DNA of 64,000 bases from Nitrospira defluvii (GTDB lineage: Bacteria > Nitrospirota > Nitrospiria > Nitrospirales > Nitrospiraceae). Position numbers and translations under genes: made by a program. The DNA is taken from the NCBI GenBank assembly GCA_000196815.1, contig FP929003.1, forward strand, positions 2,379,501 through 2,443,500, written 5' to 3'. Position 1 is the stretch's first letter, and each line of letters opens with the position of its first letter. Positions 55,462 to 62,765 of the stretch are shown piece after piece. The notes below the pieces were generated by a model. That model was not told where the DNA came from and ran no database searches. It was given only the letters and a program-made list of their open reading frames with translations.

Positions 55462-56217
55462 ATGGATCTTTCGTTCGACGTCATACTCGGCGCCTGGATC
55501 GCCACGGGATTGACCCTCTTCATCCTGTCGTTCCTGTATGAAGATAACCCGCTGTTCAAGCTGGCGGAGCATCTGTACGTCGGCGTCTCGCTCGGGTATA
55601 CGATCGTCAAAACCTACGACACAGTGGTCATGACCCTCATCGTGCACCCGATCCTCGACAAGGGCGAATGGTCGCTGTTGATCCCCGTCGCGATCGGCAT
55701 GCTCATGCTGACGCGCTATGTGCCCAAGGCCGCCTGGCTTTCGCGGTATGCCTTCGCCTTTATCGTGGGCATCGGCGCCGGACTCGCCATCCCTCGCACC
55801 ATTTCGTCGTTTATCCTGAAACAGATCGAAGACACGGTTCGCCCGCTCCTGGCCGCGGCCCCGGGCGGCGGCATCACGTTCGACTATTCACTCCTGAACC
55901 CCGCAAGCCATTTAAACGGCATCATCATTCTGATCGGGGTGGTGTCGGTCCTGTTCTATTTCTTCTTCTCCGTGGAACATTCAGGACCGGGCAAGGCTGT
56001 CGCACGCGCCGGCATCCTCTTTCTCATGATCTCCTTCGGCGCAGCCTTCGGCTATACCGTCATGGCCCGCATGTCGCTGCTGATCGGCCGCCTCACGGAC
56101 CTGATCGAATTCTCCGACGCCTCCTATGGCCGCCCCACGCTCTGGCTCTTCCTCTTGACCGTCGCCACCCTGATTGTCCTCAGCCGGCGCGGCAACGCCC
56201 ATCCGCCGAAACAGTAG
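55462..56217 (+). CDS. Polytopic membrane protein, last gene of MutL operon
   Basis: 251 residues with about seven transmembrane segments (DVILGAWIATGLTLFILSFLY; LYVGVSLGYTIVKTYDTVVM; WSLLIPVAIGMLMLTRYVP; YAFAFIVGIGAGLAIP; LNGIIILIGVVSVLFYFFFS; AGILFLMISFGAAFGYTVMA; LWLFLLTVATLIVLS). No known transporter motif was seen. It starts 4 bases after the previous stop. The four membrane proteins together look like subunits of one complex. Confidence 0.6.
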   Translation: MDLSFDVILGAWIATGLTLFILSFLYEDNPLFKLAEHLYVGVSLGYTIVKTYDTVVMTLIVHPILDKGEWSLLIPVAIGMLMLTRYVPKAAWLSRYAFAFIVGIGAGLAIPRTISSFILKQIEDTVRPLLAAAPGGGITFDYSLLNPASHLNGIIILIGVVSVLFYFFFSVEHSGPGKAVARAGILFLMISFGAAFGYTVMARMSLLIGRLTDLIEFSDASYGRPTLWLFLLTVATLIVLSRRGNAHPPKQ

Positions 56218-56222
56218 GCACC

Positions 56223-56310
56223 GGGCTGCCACCCGGTGCCGTCGTTCGTCGCTCGTATCTCGTCGTGTGCAAGAGCAGATCGGCAGCGACCCTGTAGCCA
56301 TCAGCCCCGC
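56223..56310. repeat. Degenerate repeat family B text
   Basis: CGTCGTTCGTCGCTCGTATCTCGTCG (around 56240-56265) matches family B in inverted sense, next to a family A copy. Confidence 0.35.
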
Positions 56311-56445
56311 ATGCAGGATGCGCAAAAAGGCCCTCCAGCAAGGCCGCAGCGAATGAAGAGTTGAGGCGTACCCTCGGCGGTACGTTGAAACTCTGAATGA
56401 CGCGAGAACGCCGCTGGAGGCATTTTTCCGCATCCCGCTAAGGCT
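56311..56445. repeat. Palindromic repeat family A, full copy
   Basis: Arms GCAGGATGCGCAAAAAGGCC (56313-56332) and GCATTTTTCCGCATCCCGCTA; inner arms CTCCAGC (56333-56339) and GCTGGAG (56413-56419); central hairpin GCGTACC ... GGTACG (56365-56384). About 130 bases that could fold into one long imperfect hairpin, lying after the MutL operon where it may also end transcription. Confidence 0.75.
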
Positions 56446-56474
56446 GTTGCGCCTGAGAAGTGGCCTCCGCTACA

Positions 56475-57737
56475 ATGCCGCTCATTATGGAATCAACGCC
56501 GACCATCGCCGCTAAAGATCCCGCGCAGTACCCGCTGTTGCGTAACCTCCAATTCTCGCCCATCAAGGAAGGGGAGGAGCAGTACATTGTCCTCTGGGAC
56601 CCGACCGGGCTGAGCAAGGAACGACTGGTCCTGCCGTTGAATTACTTCTTCATCGTGCAGCACCTCGACGGGGAGCACAGCGTCCAGGATATCGGCGCGC
56701 TCTACCTGAAGCGGTTCGGCGAGTTCCTCATGCCGAATAAGGTCGAGCAGCTGCTCGCCGATCTGGACACGAAACTCTTCCTGGAAGGAACACGCACCGA
56801 GCAGGCCAAGCAACAGGCGTTGACCGCCTATCGCCAGGCGCCCGCGCGACTCCCGCAGTTTGCCGGCCGCAGTTACGAAGCCGACGCCGCCAAGCTCCGC
56901 GCCCAGATCAACGGGTTCTTCATTTCAAAAGAAGGACCGGAGGTTAAAAAATCGGAGCATGCGGGGAAGCTCATCAAGGGGCTCGTCGCACCGACCTACG
57001 AACTGAAACATGCCGGACCGATCTATGCCTGGGCCTACAAAGAATTGCAGGAAGCCCAGCAGCCGGACCTGTACGTGCTCATCGGCACCGCCTACTCGGG
57101 GCTCGAACATCCCGTGGCGATGACGGACAAAGATTTCGAGACACCATTGGGGCTCGTGAATGTCGACCGCACGGTCACCGATCGCCTCCGCGAGCACATT
57201 CCTTCAGCCTTCACCGACGAATTGGCACATCACAATGAACATGCATTGGAATTTCAGCTGCCGTTCCTGCAAGAGAGTCTCGGCAAGGACCGGCCGTTTA
57301 CGATTGTTCCGATCCTCACATCGTTTTCGGCGGACAGCCTGCGCGATCCGCAAATACGGGAGCAGGTCGAGACGTTTCTTCAGGCCCTGAAAGATGCCCT
57401 CGTGGCGACCGGCAGGAACTACTGTGTAGTCGTGGGGGCGGAACTCGCCCACATCGGCATGCGGTACGGCGACTCGGCGCCGCCGACGGATTTCTCCTTC
57501 CACCGCTGCATGCAGATCGATCTCGAAATGCTCAAGCACGTCGAGAACCGCGATCCGGAAGAGTTCGCGAAGTTCATTCAAAAGGAAAACGATCAGCGAC
57601 GCATTTCCGGCTTCTCGCCGATCTACTCCCTGCTGCGGTTGATTCAAGCGGAGACGGGGCAGGTGTTGCGGTATGATCGCGGGATCACGGATCAGTATAA
57701 TTCGACGGTGACGTATGCCAGCATGGTCTTCTTCTAG
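56475..57737 (+). CDS. MEMO-like protein (AmmeMemoRadiSam B-type), degenerate metal site
   Basis: About 420 residues. A PqqD-like winged-helix domain (about 15-110: LPLNYFFIVQHLDGEHSVQDIGALYLKRFG) precedes a MEMO-family domain (about 150-420) ending TVTYASMVFF. MEMO proteins share the LigB dioxygenase fold. The usual PHAG motif is here APTYELKHAGP, so its metal-ligand His is Thr; EHALEFQLPF keeps the second His region; the SSD-type third motif is VGAELAHIG. Catalysis or metal binding is therefore likely altered. Start codon uncertain: GTG 56460, ATG 56475 or ATG 56487; no clear ribosome-binding site. A repeat separates it from the MutL operon. Confidence 0.7.
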   Translation: MPLIMESTPTIAAKDPAQYPLLRNLQFSPIKEGEEQYIVLWDPTGLSKERLVLPLNYFFIVQHLDGEHSVQDIGALYLKRFGEFLMPNKVEQLLADLDTKLFLEGTRTEQAKQQALTAYRQAPARLPQFAGRSYEADAAKLRAQINGFFISKEGPEVKKSEHAGKLIKGLVAPTYELKHAGPIYAWAYKELQEAQQPDLYVLIGTAYSGLEHPVAMTDKDFETPLGLVNVDRTVTDRLREHIPSAFTDELAHHNEHALEFQLPFLQESLGKDRPFTIVPILTSFSADSLRDPQIREQVETFLQALKDALVATGRNYCVVVGAELAHIGMRYGDSAPPTDFSFHRCMQIDLEMLKHVENRDPEEFAKFIQKENDQRRISGFSPIYSLLRLIQAETGQVLRYDRGITDQYNSTVTYASMVFF

Positions 57738-57865
57738 CGCAGGCTGCTGAAAAAACCGCCTACTTTCGTTCTCAGCTCGTCAAAATCCTCAACGTAGCCA
57801 GAGGCTACGCCTCCGGTTTTGCCTCACCTGCGGCCTCGGCAGACGGCTTTTTGAGCAGCCTGCGA
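57735..57865. repeat. Palindromic repeat family A copy
   Basis: TAGCGCAGGCTGCTGAAAAAACCG at the left (the TAG is the MEMO-like gene stop) mirrors ACGGCTTTTTGAGCAGCCTGC at 57843-57863. The central hairpin CGTAGCCAGAGGCTACG is at 57793-57809. Strand sense is opposite to the copies at 56311 and 58078. Confidence 0.7.
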
Positions 57866-58201
57866 AGAGACATACGCCGTCGTTTTCCCGTCTCTCAGCT
57901 CGCTCAACGTAGCCAAAGGCTACGCCTCCGATGCTTTCATCGGCTGCGGCTTCGCCGAATGACCAAATGAGCAACCAGCACCATATTCCCACATCTCAGA
58001 ACCGTCGTGCGACTTTCAGTGCACATGTGTCTGTTCATCTGGCACGTCTTCACGCTTTCCCGCTCCGCAGGGCATGGCTAGGAGGGTCAAAAAGTCCGCT
58101 CAGCGCGGCCGCAGCGAGCGAAGGGACGAGGCGTACCCTTGCGGTACGTTGAGGATCGAAGCGATGCGAGAACAAAGCTGGGAGGCTTTTTCACCCTCCT
58201 G
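57738..58201. other. Repeat-only intergenic region
   Basis: 464 bases between the MEMO-like gene and the convergent lipoprotein gene consist almost wholly of three family A repeat copies. About 95 bases (57980-58077) are unassigned. No gene is supported. Confidence 0.6.
57866..57980. repeat. Partial tandem copy of family A
   Basis: CGTCTCTCAGCTCGCTCAACGTAGCC and GGCTACGCCTCCG (to 57929) repeat the left and central part of the copy at 57739-57863, with hairpin CGTAGCCAAAGGCTACG at 57908-57924. The outer arms are degraded. Confidence 0.6.
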
Positions 58202-58206
58202 CTAGT
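58078..58206. repeat. Palindromic repeat family A, full copy
   Basis: CTAGGAGGGTCAAAAAGTCC (left) mirrors GGCTTTTTCACCCTCCTGCTAG (right). The central hairpin is GCGTACCCTTGCGGTACG (58131-58148). The right end supplies the stop codon (CTA 58202-58204 on the minus strand) of the lipoprotein gene. Confidence 0.75.
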
Positions 58207-58588
58207 AGGCCGGCATGCCGCCGGCCGGATCGGTATATCGGGTGGGGGTAGTGAAGCGGTCCCAGGTGGTGACGACGCCTTCTTCGAAGTACACACGAAA
58301 TGCGCTGGTCACGCAGGCATCCCGGCCGATGGGCGGGTAGAGCCAGACCGTGACCATCCGCCCTTCGTCATCCACGTCCTTTTTACACACCGGCGACCCG
58401 AGTGCGAGGTAGACCTGATCCTGGTTCATCCCTCGCAGAATCTTCCCGTGATCGATAGCCCAGCGCATGCCCTCGGGGTAAGACGGATAGTGGTCGGTCA
58501 TCAGACGGTGACGTTCCGTATCGCAGCCCGGCAAAACCATGATGACCAACAGAAGGCCGTTGCTCAAAATCAGTCGTAATCTCCTCAT
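58202..58588 (-). CDS. Small SmpA/OmlA-like lipoprotein
   Basis: 128 residues. The lipobox VLPGC puts the lipidated Cys at 22. The mature part has RGMNQDQVYLALGSP, the pattern of the BamE/SmpA/OmlA-like domain (GM...QV...LG.P), and two further Cys (VCKKD, DACVT). It is probably a periplasmic-facing lipoprotein; assignment to the Bam complex is not justified. Its stop lies in a palindromic repeat. Confidence 0.65.
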   Translation of the reverse strand: MRRLRLILSNGLLLVIMVLPGCDTERHRLMTDHYPSYPEGMRWAIDHGKILRGMNQDQVYLALGSPVCKKDVDDEGRMVTVWLYPPIGRDACVTSAFRVYFEEGVVTTWDRFTTPTRYTDPAGGMPAY

Positions 58589-58633
58589 GGGTACCTTGCC
58601 TTGGCTCGTGCGAAGATCGATGCCACCTGGAGG

Positions 58634-59221
58634 CTATGCGGGCGACTCCGGAAGTAGCCGACAAAATAACTCGACTGTCTTCCGGAATAAAAATAATGCC
58701 GTATCTTGGGGGGAGGCAGCAATGGCAGAAGCCGCAGCCTGTTCAATGGCAGTTCGAGAAATCTCAAATCGATGGACAACGTAGAGCGCATCGTCCAAAT
58801 CAAGCTCAATGCCTCGACGAAGTTTTGCGATCACAAAATCGACCGGCTCCAGCAAACGGATGCGCAGACCCGGATGAGAAACAAGGTCCGTGGCGCGTGC
58901 TCGATACCCTGGCGGCATCGCCACGATGGACCATCCTGAAATGTCCTGCGTGAGATCTGCCGGCACACCTTCATCGGTGAGAAACGTGACCAACGGCTGG
59001 AGTGGGCCGGTGAGTTCGCCGTCCACGTCATTCGTGTAGCGTTCTCGTAGACCATAACATTGCATCGCGAGCGCCCCGACAAGAAGCAAGTCAATCGGCT
59101 GTCCGGTTGTCTTGACGAACTGCTCCAGTAACGCAATCAGACGGTCAGCGGTGATGGTAGGCAAATTGGAGTGCCTCGGCAAAAGTCCGGTAGTCTCGAA
59201 AATCGATCGGCCCTGAATCAT
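58634..59221 (-). CDS. Nucleotidyltransferase-like protein (AbiEii/DUF6036 type)
   Basis: 195 residues. The segment LLLVGALAMQCYGLRERYTNDVDGELTG matches the core of AbiEii/DUF6036 minimal nucleotidyltransferases: a Gly-Ala start, then Thr-x-Asp-x-Asp-like metal residues (TNDVDGE). Related proteins act as toxins in type IV toxin-antitoxin systems or in phage defence. The upstream gene (59145-59480) overlaps it by 77 bases if the ATG at 59221 is used; a TTG at 59164 would reduce the overlap. No ribosome-binding site decides this. Confidence 0.65.
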   Translation of the reverse strand: MIQGRSIFETTGLLPRHSNLPTITADRLIALLEQFVKTTGQPIDLLLVGALAMQCYGLRERYTNDVDGELTGPLQPLVTFLTDEGVPADLTQDISGWSIVAMPPGYRARATDLVSHPGLRIRLLEPVDFVIAKLRRGIELDLDDALYVVHRFEISRTAIEQAAASAIAASPQDTALFLFRKTVELFCRLLPESPA

Positions 59222-59480
59222 CGGGGAGGGGCGCGCGGTTAAACAAATAGGTAATCAGACGACGATACTGCGTGTACCAGCGACAGGCATTGCGATACAC
59301 CGCTTCGAATTCAGGGTCATTCCGCCAGGCCGACCAGTCCGGTTTATCGTTCAGGACGATTTCAAGCCACAGGATGCGACGCCCACGTGGAGTCTGGAGT
59401 GCCTCGTTGATGGAGTCTGTATTGAGATAGGCAGGGAGCAACTTGAATGAGGACGGTGATGGTTGATCGAGGGCAGTCAT
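59145..59480 (-). CDS. Hypothetical partner of nucleotidyltransferase
   Basis: 111 residues, Trp- and Tyr-rich and helical (WLEIVLNDKPDWSAWRNDPEFEAVYRNACRWYTQYRRLITYLFN). No family recognised. Position directly upstream of, and overlapping, the nucleotidyltransferase gene suggests a two-gene unit, possibly with an antitoxin role for this gene; that is inference from arrangement only. Confidence 0.5.
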   Translation of the reverse strand: MTALDQPSPSSFKLLPAYLNTDSINEALQTPRGRRILWLEIVLNDKPDWSAWRNDPEFEAVYRNACRWYTQYRRLITYLFNRAPLPDDSGPIDFRDYRTFAEALQFAYHHR

Positions 59481-59542
59481 GTCGCGAAGTGTAGCACAAT
59501 ACCACTCTGAGGAGAACCGACAGGATACAGCGAGTGCCCCTT

Positions 59543-60064
59543 CTATTCCTTCACCGTCACCTTCATGCGAATGGCTTCGAGCGGGTTGTCGCGCTCATCG
59601 CAGGGCAGCTTCGCGATCATGTCGATAATTTCGATCCCCCGGATGATTTCGCCGAAGATCGAATAGCGTCGATCCAACCCGCCGTTGTCCTGCAGTGAGA
59701 TGAAAAACTGCGAACCGTTATCGTTGAAGTCGCGGGTGCTGGTGCCGTCGCGCGGCATCTTTGCCATGGAGATGGCGCCGCGTTTATGCGGCCGGTCGTT
59801 CGGCTCGGGATTCAAAAAGTACCCCGGCCCGCCCGTGCCGTGCGAGAGCCGATCGGATGTCTTGCTCAGCGGATCGCCGCCCTGGATGATGAACCCCGGC
59901 ACCACGCGATGAAACGTCGTGTCGTCGTAGAAGCCCATCTTCGCCAAGTTGATGAAGTTTTCGACATGGCGCGGCGCATCGTCCGGGTAGAACTTAATCC
60001 TGATTTCCCCGAACTTGGTGGTGATCGTGGCACGCGGATCTTTTTTCTGAAATTGCATGATCAT
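59543..60064 (-). CDS. Cyclophilin-type peptidyl-prolyl isomerase
   Basis: About 173 residues. Motifs: ENFINLAKMGFYDDTTFHRVVPGFIIQGGDP, GAISMAK and NGSQFFISL. The catalytic Arg (FHRVV) and Phe residues are present, but the length and lack of signal peptide indicate a cytoplasmic PpiB-like enzyme. Start at the first of two Met codons (60064 or 60058); longer frames are rejected as Arg/Pro-rich upstream sequence. It helps protein folding at Xaa-Pro bonds. Confidence 0.9.
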   Translation of the reverse strand: MIMQFQKKDPRATITTKFGEIRIKFYPDDAPRHVENFINLAKMGFYDDTTFHRVVPGFIIQGGDPLSKTSDRLSHGTGGPGYFLNPEPNDRPHKRGAISMAKMPRDGTSTRDFNDNGSQFFISLQDNGGLDRRYSIFGEIIRGIEIIDMIAKLPCDERDNPLEAIRMKVTVKE

Positions 60065-60306
60065 GGCGCAAATGTAACAGGGCGGAGATTCCAACGGCAA
60101 GAGGGCCGATCCGGCATGCACCGGACCATGCATCGCGAACGACGGCGTCCGTTTTGGCGGGCGTGATTTCTCCCAGTGAACGGCGTATTCTCTGCCAAAA
60201 CCGTCGGGGCGCCGATGACCGAGCATAGTCGAGGGTCGAATCTAAGGATACGGGCAACCGGGATCGCCGCCGGCAGTCTTCATCAGCAGCCTACAAGGGG
60301 GGACCT

Positions 60307-61836
60307 ATGCCTGACACAGTCGTGCTCAATATCGATCTGGCGGATGTGTGGGCGGAACGGGGTCGGAAGAAGCTGATCCGGACCATTGCCTGGGGCGACG
60401 AAGTCACCTTGTTAAAAGTAGCCGCGACACACCTGGAAGTCGGCATTACCATCTTTCGCGAGAAACCCGACGGCAGCATCCTCCCCGAAGCCATCACCGG
60501 CTATATCGAACCGACAAAATCGTCCCGCATCAAAATCGCCAACCTGACCAGGCCTCTCGCAGACAATCAGGTCTTGAAGGTCAATTTCGTCGATGTCCAG
60601 CAGGGCGACGGCTCAGTGATCGAATCGCCGGACGGGAAGATCGTTCTGGTCGATGGGGGAGACAACCAGATGTTCGCGCGGTACCTGGCCGGCCGATTTC
60701 GAGGGACCACGGCAGAGAACCCCCAACCCATCGACTGCATCCTCGTCACTCACGGAGATGCGGACCATTTCGCAGGCCTTCCAGAAATCCTCAAGTCGGA
60801 AACGAACAACGTGAAGCGCAAACGCTTCTTCATGCAGCCGAAGCGGGTGTATCACAACGGCATCGTGAAACGCCCCAGCAAGATGAACAACAAGACCGTT
60901 CCCGACACCAAGCTGCTGGGGCCGACCAAAACGGTCAACGGACAACTCTACCTCACGGGGCTGGAAGACAATCTGCTCGACGTGGCCGATGCGGACATGA
61001 ACGAGCCGTTTCGAGAATGGAAAAATACCTTAACCACGTACAACAGCCGGAGTGAAGTGAGCTTCCGGCGTCTGCAGTTCGGAGACAATCAGGCCTTTGA
61101 GTTTTTCAACCGGGGTGATCTGCGCATGGAAACCCTTGGGCCGCTCACCACAACCGTGGGCGGACAACCGGCGCTGAAATTTCTCGGAGAGCCGCCGAAA
61201 GGACCGAGAATCGGGCATGACTCGCTGAGCGAGACCGACGAAGGCTTCACCGGCCACTCCGCCTCCCACACCATCAACGGCCACTCGATCGTGTTCCGTC
61301 TGGTCTACGGCGGGTTCAGCTTCCTGTTTTCCGGCGATCTCAACGATGAAGCCAGCCGGACTCTGGCGCGGGAACACAACCGGGGCAACCTGAACCTGAG
61401 GTCGGAGGTGTTCAAGGTGCCGCATCATGGGTCGGCCGATTTCTCCGGCGCGTTCATTCAAGCCGTCTCGCCGATCGTGAGCGTCGTGTCGAGCGGGGAC
61501 GAGAGCGCCCGCAAGGAATACATCCATCCGCGAGCCACACTCATGGGAGCCCTTGGCAAATGGTCCCGCGTGCCCGAGCCGCTCATCTTCGTCACCGAAT
61601 TGGTCGCGTTCTTTGAGGAGGAGGGGCCGTCCCGCCTGCAGGACGAGAAGAAGGCCAAAAAACGAGGGCCGTTCTACGGATTCAGCCGCACCGCTTACGG
61701 CCTCGTGAAAACACGCACCGACGGCAAACGCCTGTTCGTCTATACGGACAGCGGCAACGTACAGATGAAAGAGGCCTACGCCTATGACCTGGATTCCTCC
61801 GGAGTACCGCAACCGGCCGAGGTCACCCGCGCATGA
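60307..61836 (+). CDS. ComEC-like MBL-fold hydrolase
   Basis: 509 residues, no transmembrane helices. An N-terminal beta-rich, SH3-like part (about 1-90) precedes a metallo-beta-lactamase domain: NFVDVQQGDGSVIESPDGKIVLVDGG, metal-binding THGDADHFAG, FLFSGDLNDEAS and PHHGSADFSGAF. These match the soluble ComEC-type MBL family, whose relatives act as nucleases and recur in defence islands. AGGGGGG precedes the ATG. The last 10 codons and stop (61807-61836) are duplicated 770 bases downstream, beyond a toxin-antitoxin pair. Confidence 0.8.
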   Translation: MPDTVVLNIDLADVWAERGRKKLIRTIAWGDEVTLLKVAATHLEVGITIFREKPDGSILPEAITGYIEPTKSSRIKIANLTRPLADNQVLKVNFVDVQQGDGSVIESPDGKIVLVDGGDNQMFARYLAGRFRGTTAENPQPIDCILVTHGDADHFAGLPEILKSETNNVKRKRFFMQPKRVYHNGIVKRPSKMNNKTVPDTKLLGPTKTVNGQLYLTGLEDNLLDVADADMNEPFREWKNTLTTYNSRSEVSFRRLQFGDNQAFEFFNRGDLRMETLGPLTTTVGGQPALKFLGEPPKGPRIGHDSLSETDEGFTGHSASHTINGHSIVFRLVYGGFSFLFSGDLNDEASRTLAREHNRGNLNLRSEVFKVPHHGSADFSGAFIQAVSPIVSVVSSGDESARKEYIHPRATLMGALGKWSRVPEPLIFVTELVAFFEEEGPSRLQDEKKAKKRGPFYGFSRTAYGLVKTRTDGKRLFVYTDSGNVQMKEAYAYDLDSSGVPQPAEVTRA

Positions 61837-61866
61837 GGGGCAGGAGGCCTCAAGGCTCTCCGGACG
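61807..61866. repeat. Direct repeat, left copy
   Basis: CCGCAACCGGCCGAGGTCAC followed by CCGCGCATGAGGGGCAGGAG and ending CTCCGGACG. It is repeated at 62574-62634 with few changes. It spans the 3' end and stop codon of the MBL gene. Confidence 0.85.
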
Positions 61867-62027
61867 TGACCTTTCACGAACGACATCTCCCTGATCTAGC
61901 ATGTCTGTGATCAGCGCCGCTTCTCAGAACGGGGTGTCGGAGAATGCCTAAGAGTTGTGTCCGGATGGTCTTCAGACCATAATGCATCTGTTGCATATGT
62001 TGCTGGTGGGTTGAAAAGGAGGCATCG

Positions 62028-62228
62028 ATGTCGACGGCGGAGAAAATCTTTAAGGAAGTGCAAAAACTTCCGGACCCTCTCGCGCAAGAAGTTCTGGATT
62101 TCATTGGATACATTGAAATGAAGCATGGCCTCAGGGATCGTCTCACCGAAGAATTGAAACAGGCACAGGAGCCGGCCATGCGCCATGTGTGGGACAACCA
62201 GGACGACGAGGTTTGGAATGGCGTGTAA
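62028..62228 (+). CDS. Antitoxin, DUF2281-like
   Basis: 66 residues. The N-terminus EKIFKEVQKLPDPLAQEVLDFIGYIEMK matches the DUF2281 type of antitoxin; the C-terminal tail is charged and likely binds the toxin (ALKQAQEPAMRHVWD-like helix). AAGGAGG precedes the ATG. Its last codons overlap the toxin gene by 11 bases, the usual arrangement of co-translated pairs. Confidence 0.8.
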   Translation: MSTAEKIFKEVQKLPDPLAQEVLDFIGYIEMKHGLRDRLTEELKQAQEPAMRHVWDNQDDEVWNGV

Positions 62229-62556
62229 GCCAGGAGATCTGGTCTTGATTCCCTTCCCATTTTCGGACCTGCAGGCAACGAAAAAACGTCCAGTGATGGT
62301 TTTGACTCCGCCTGATCGCCACGCTGATTTTATCGGTCTCGCGATCACCACTGTCGAGCAACAACATCACGCCCTCCAAGTGGGGGCGGCCAACTTACTC
62401 GACGGGGCGCTTCCCAAACCCTCATGGATCAGATTAGACAAAGTCTTTACCTTATCCGAGAGCAGTATCGTTAAGACGTTCGGCACCCTTTCTCCGCAAA
62501 CCGTGCACAGTGTGCTGCAGGGACTTTGCGCCGTCGTCGGTTACGCCAAAAGATAA
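62218..62556 (+). CDS. MazF/PemK-type toxin
   Basis: 112 residues. MACKPGDLVLIPFPFSD, KKRPVMVLTP and the later WIRLDKVFTL segment identify the PemK/MazF endoribonuclease family, which cleaves mRNA when antitoxin is degraded. The active-site-type Arg in KKRPVMVL is present. ATG 62218 overlaps the antitoxin end; a longer frame from 62185 is rejected. The pair is framed by 60-base direct repeats. Confidence 0.85.
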   Translation: MACKPGDLVLIPFPFSDLQATKKRPVMVLTPPDRHADFIGLAITTVEQQHHALQVGAANLLDGALPKPSWIRLDKVFTLSESSIVKTFGTLSPQTVHSVLQGLCAVVGYAKR

Positions 62557-62573
62557 GCGGCATCCAAACCCAG

Positions 62574-62634
62574 CCGCAACCGGCCGAAGTCACCCGCGCA
62601 TGAGGGGCAGGAGTGGCTCACGGCCCTCCGGACG
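62574..62634. repeat. Direct repeat, right copy
   Basis: CCGCAACCGGCCGAAGTCAC, CCGCGCATGAGGGGCAGGAG and CTCCGGACG, as at 61807-61866. Together they bracket about 707 bases that hold the toxin-antitoxin pair. Confidence 0.85.
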
Positions 62635-62639
62635 AGCTG

Positions 62640-62718
62640 CTTTTCTTCCCCCCCCACGAGATACGCTTCACGAACAGCGCGAGACGGGTATTTGTTCCCC
62701 TGTGACCCCGGATGTCAC
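62640..62718. repeat. Repeat, copy 1 of 27-base end plus family B text
   Basis: CACGAGATACGCTTCACGAA (62655-62674), then TTGTTCCCCTGTGACCCC and GGATGTCAC (62692-62718). The same order recurs at 63239-63300. Confidence 0.75.
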
Positions 62719-62765
62719 GGTCATCGGTTACAGTCGCAGGTGACCGGGCAGAAGAGGAGGGCACT

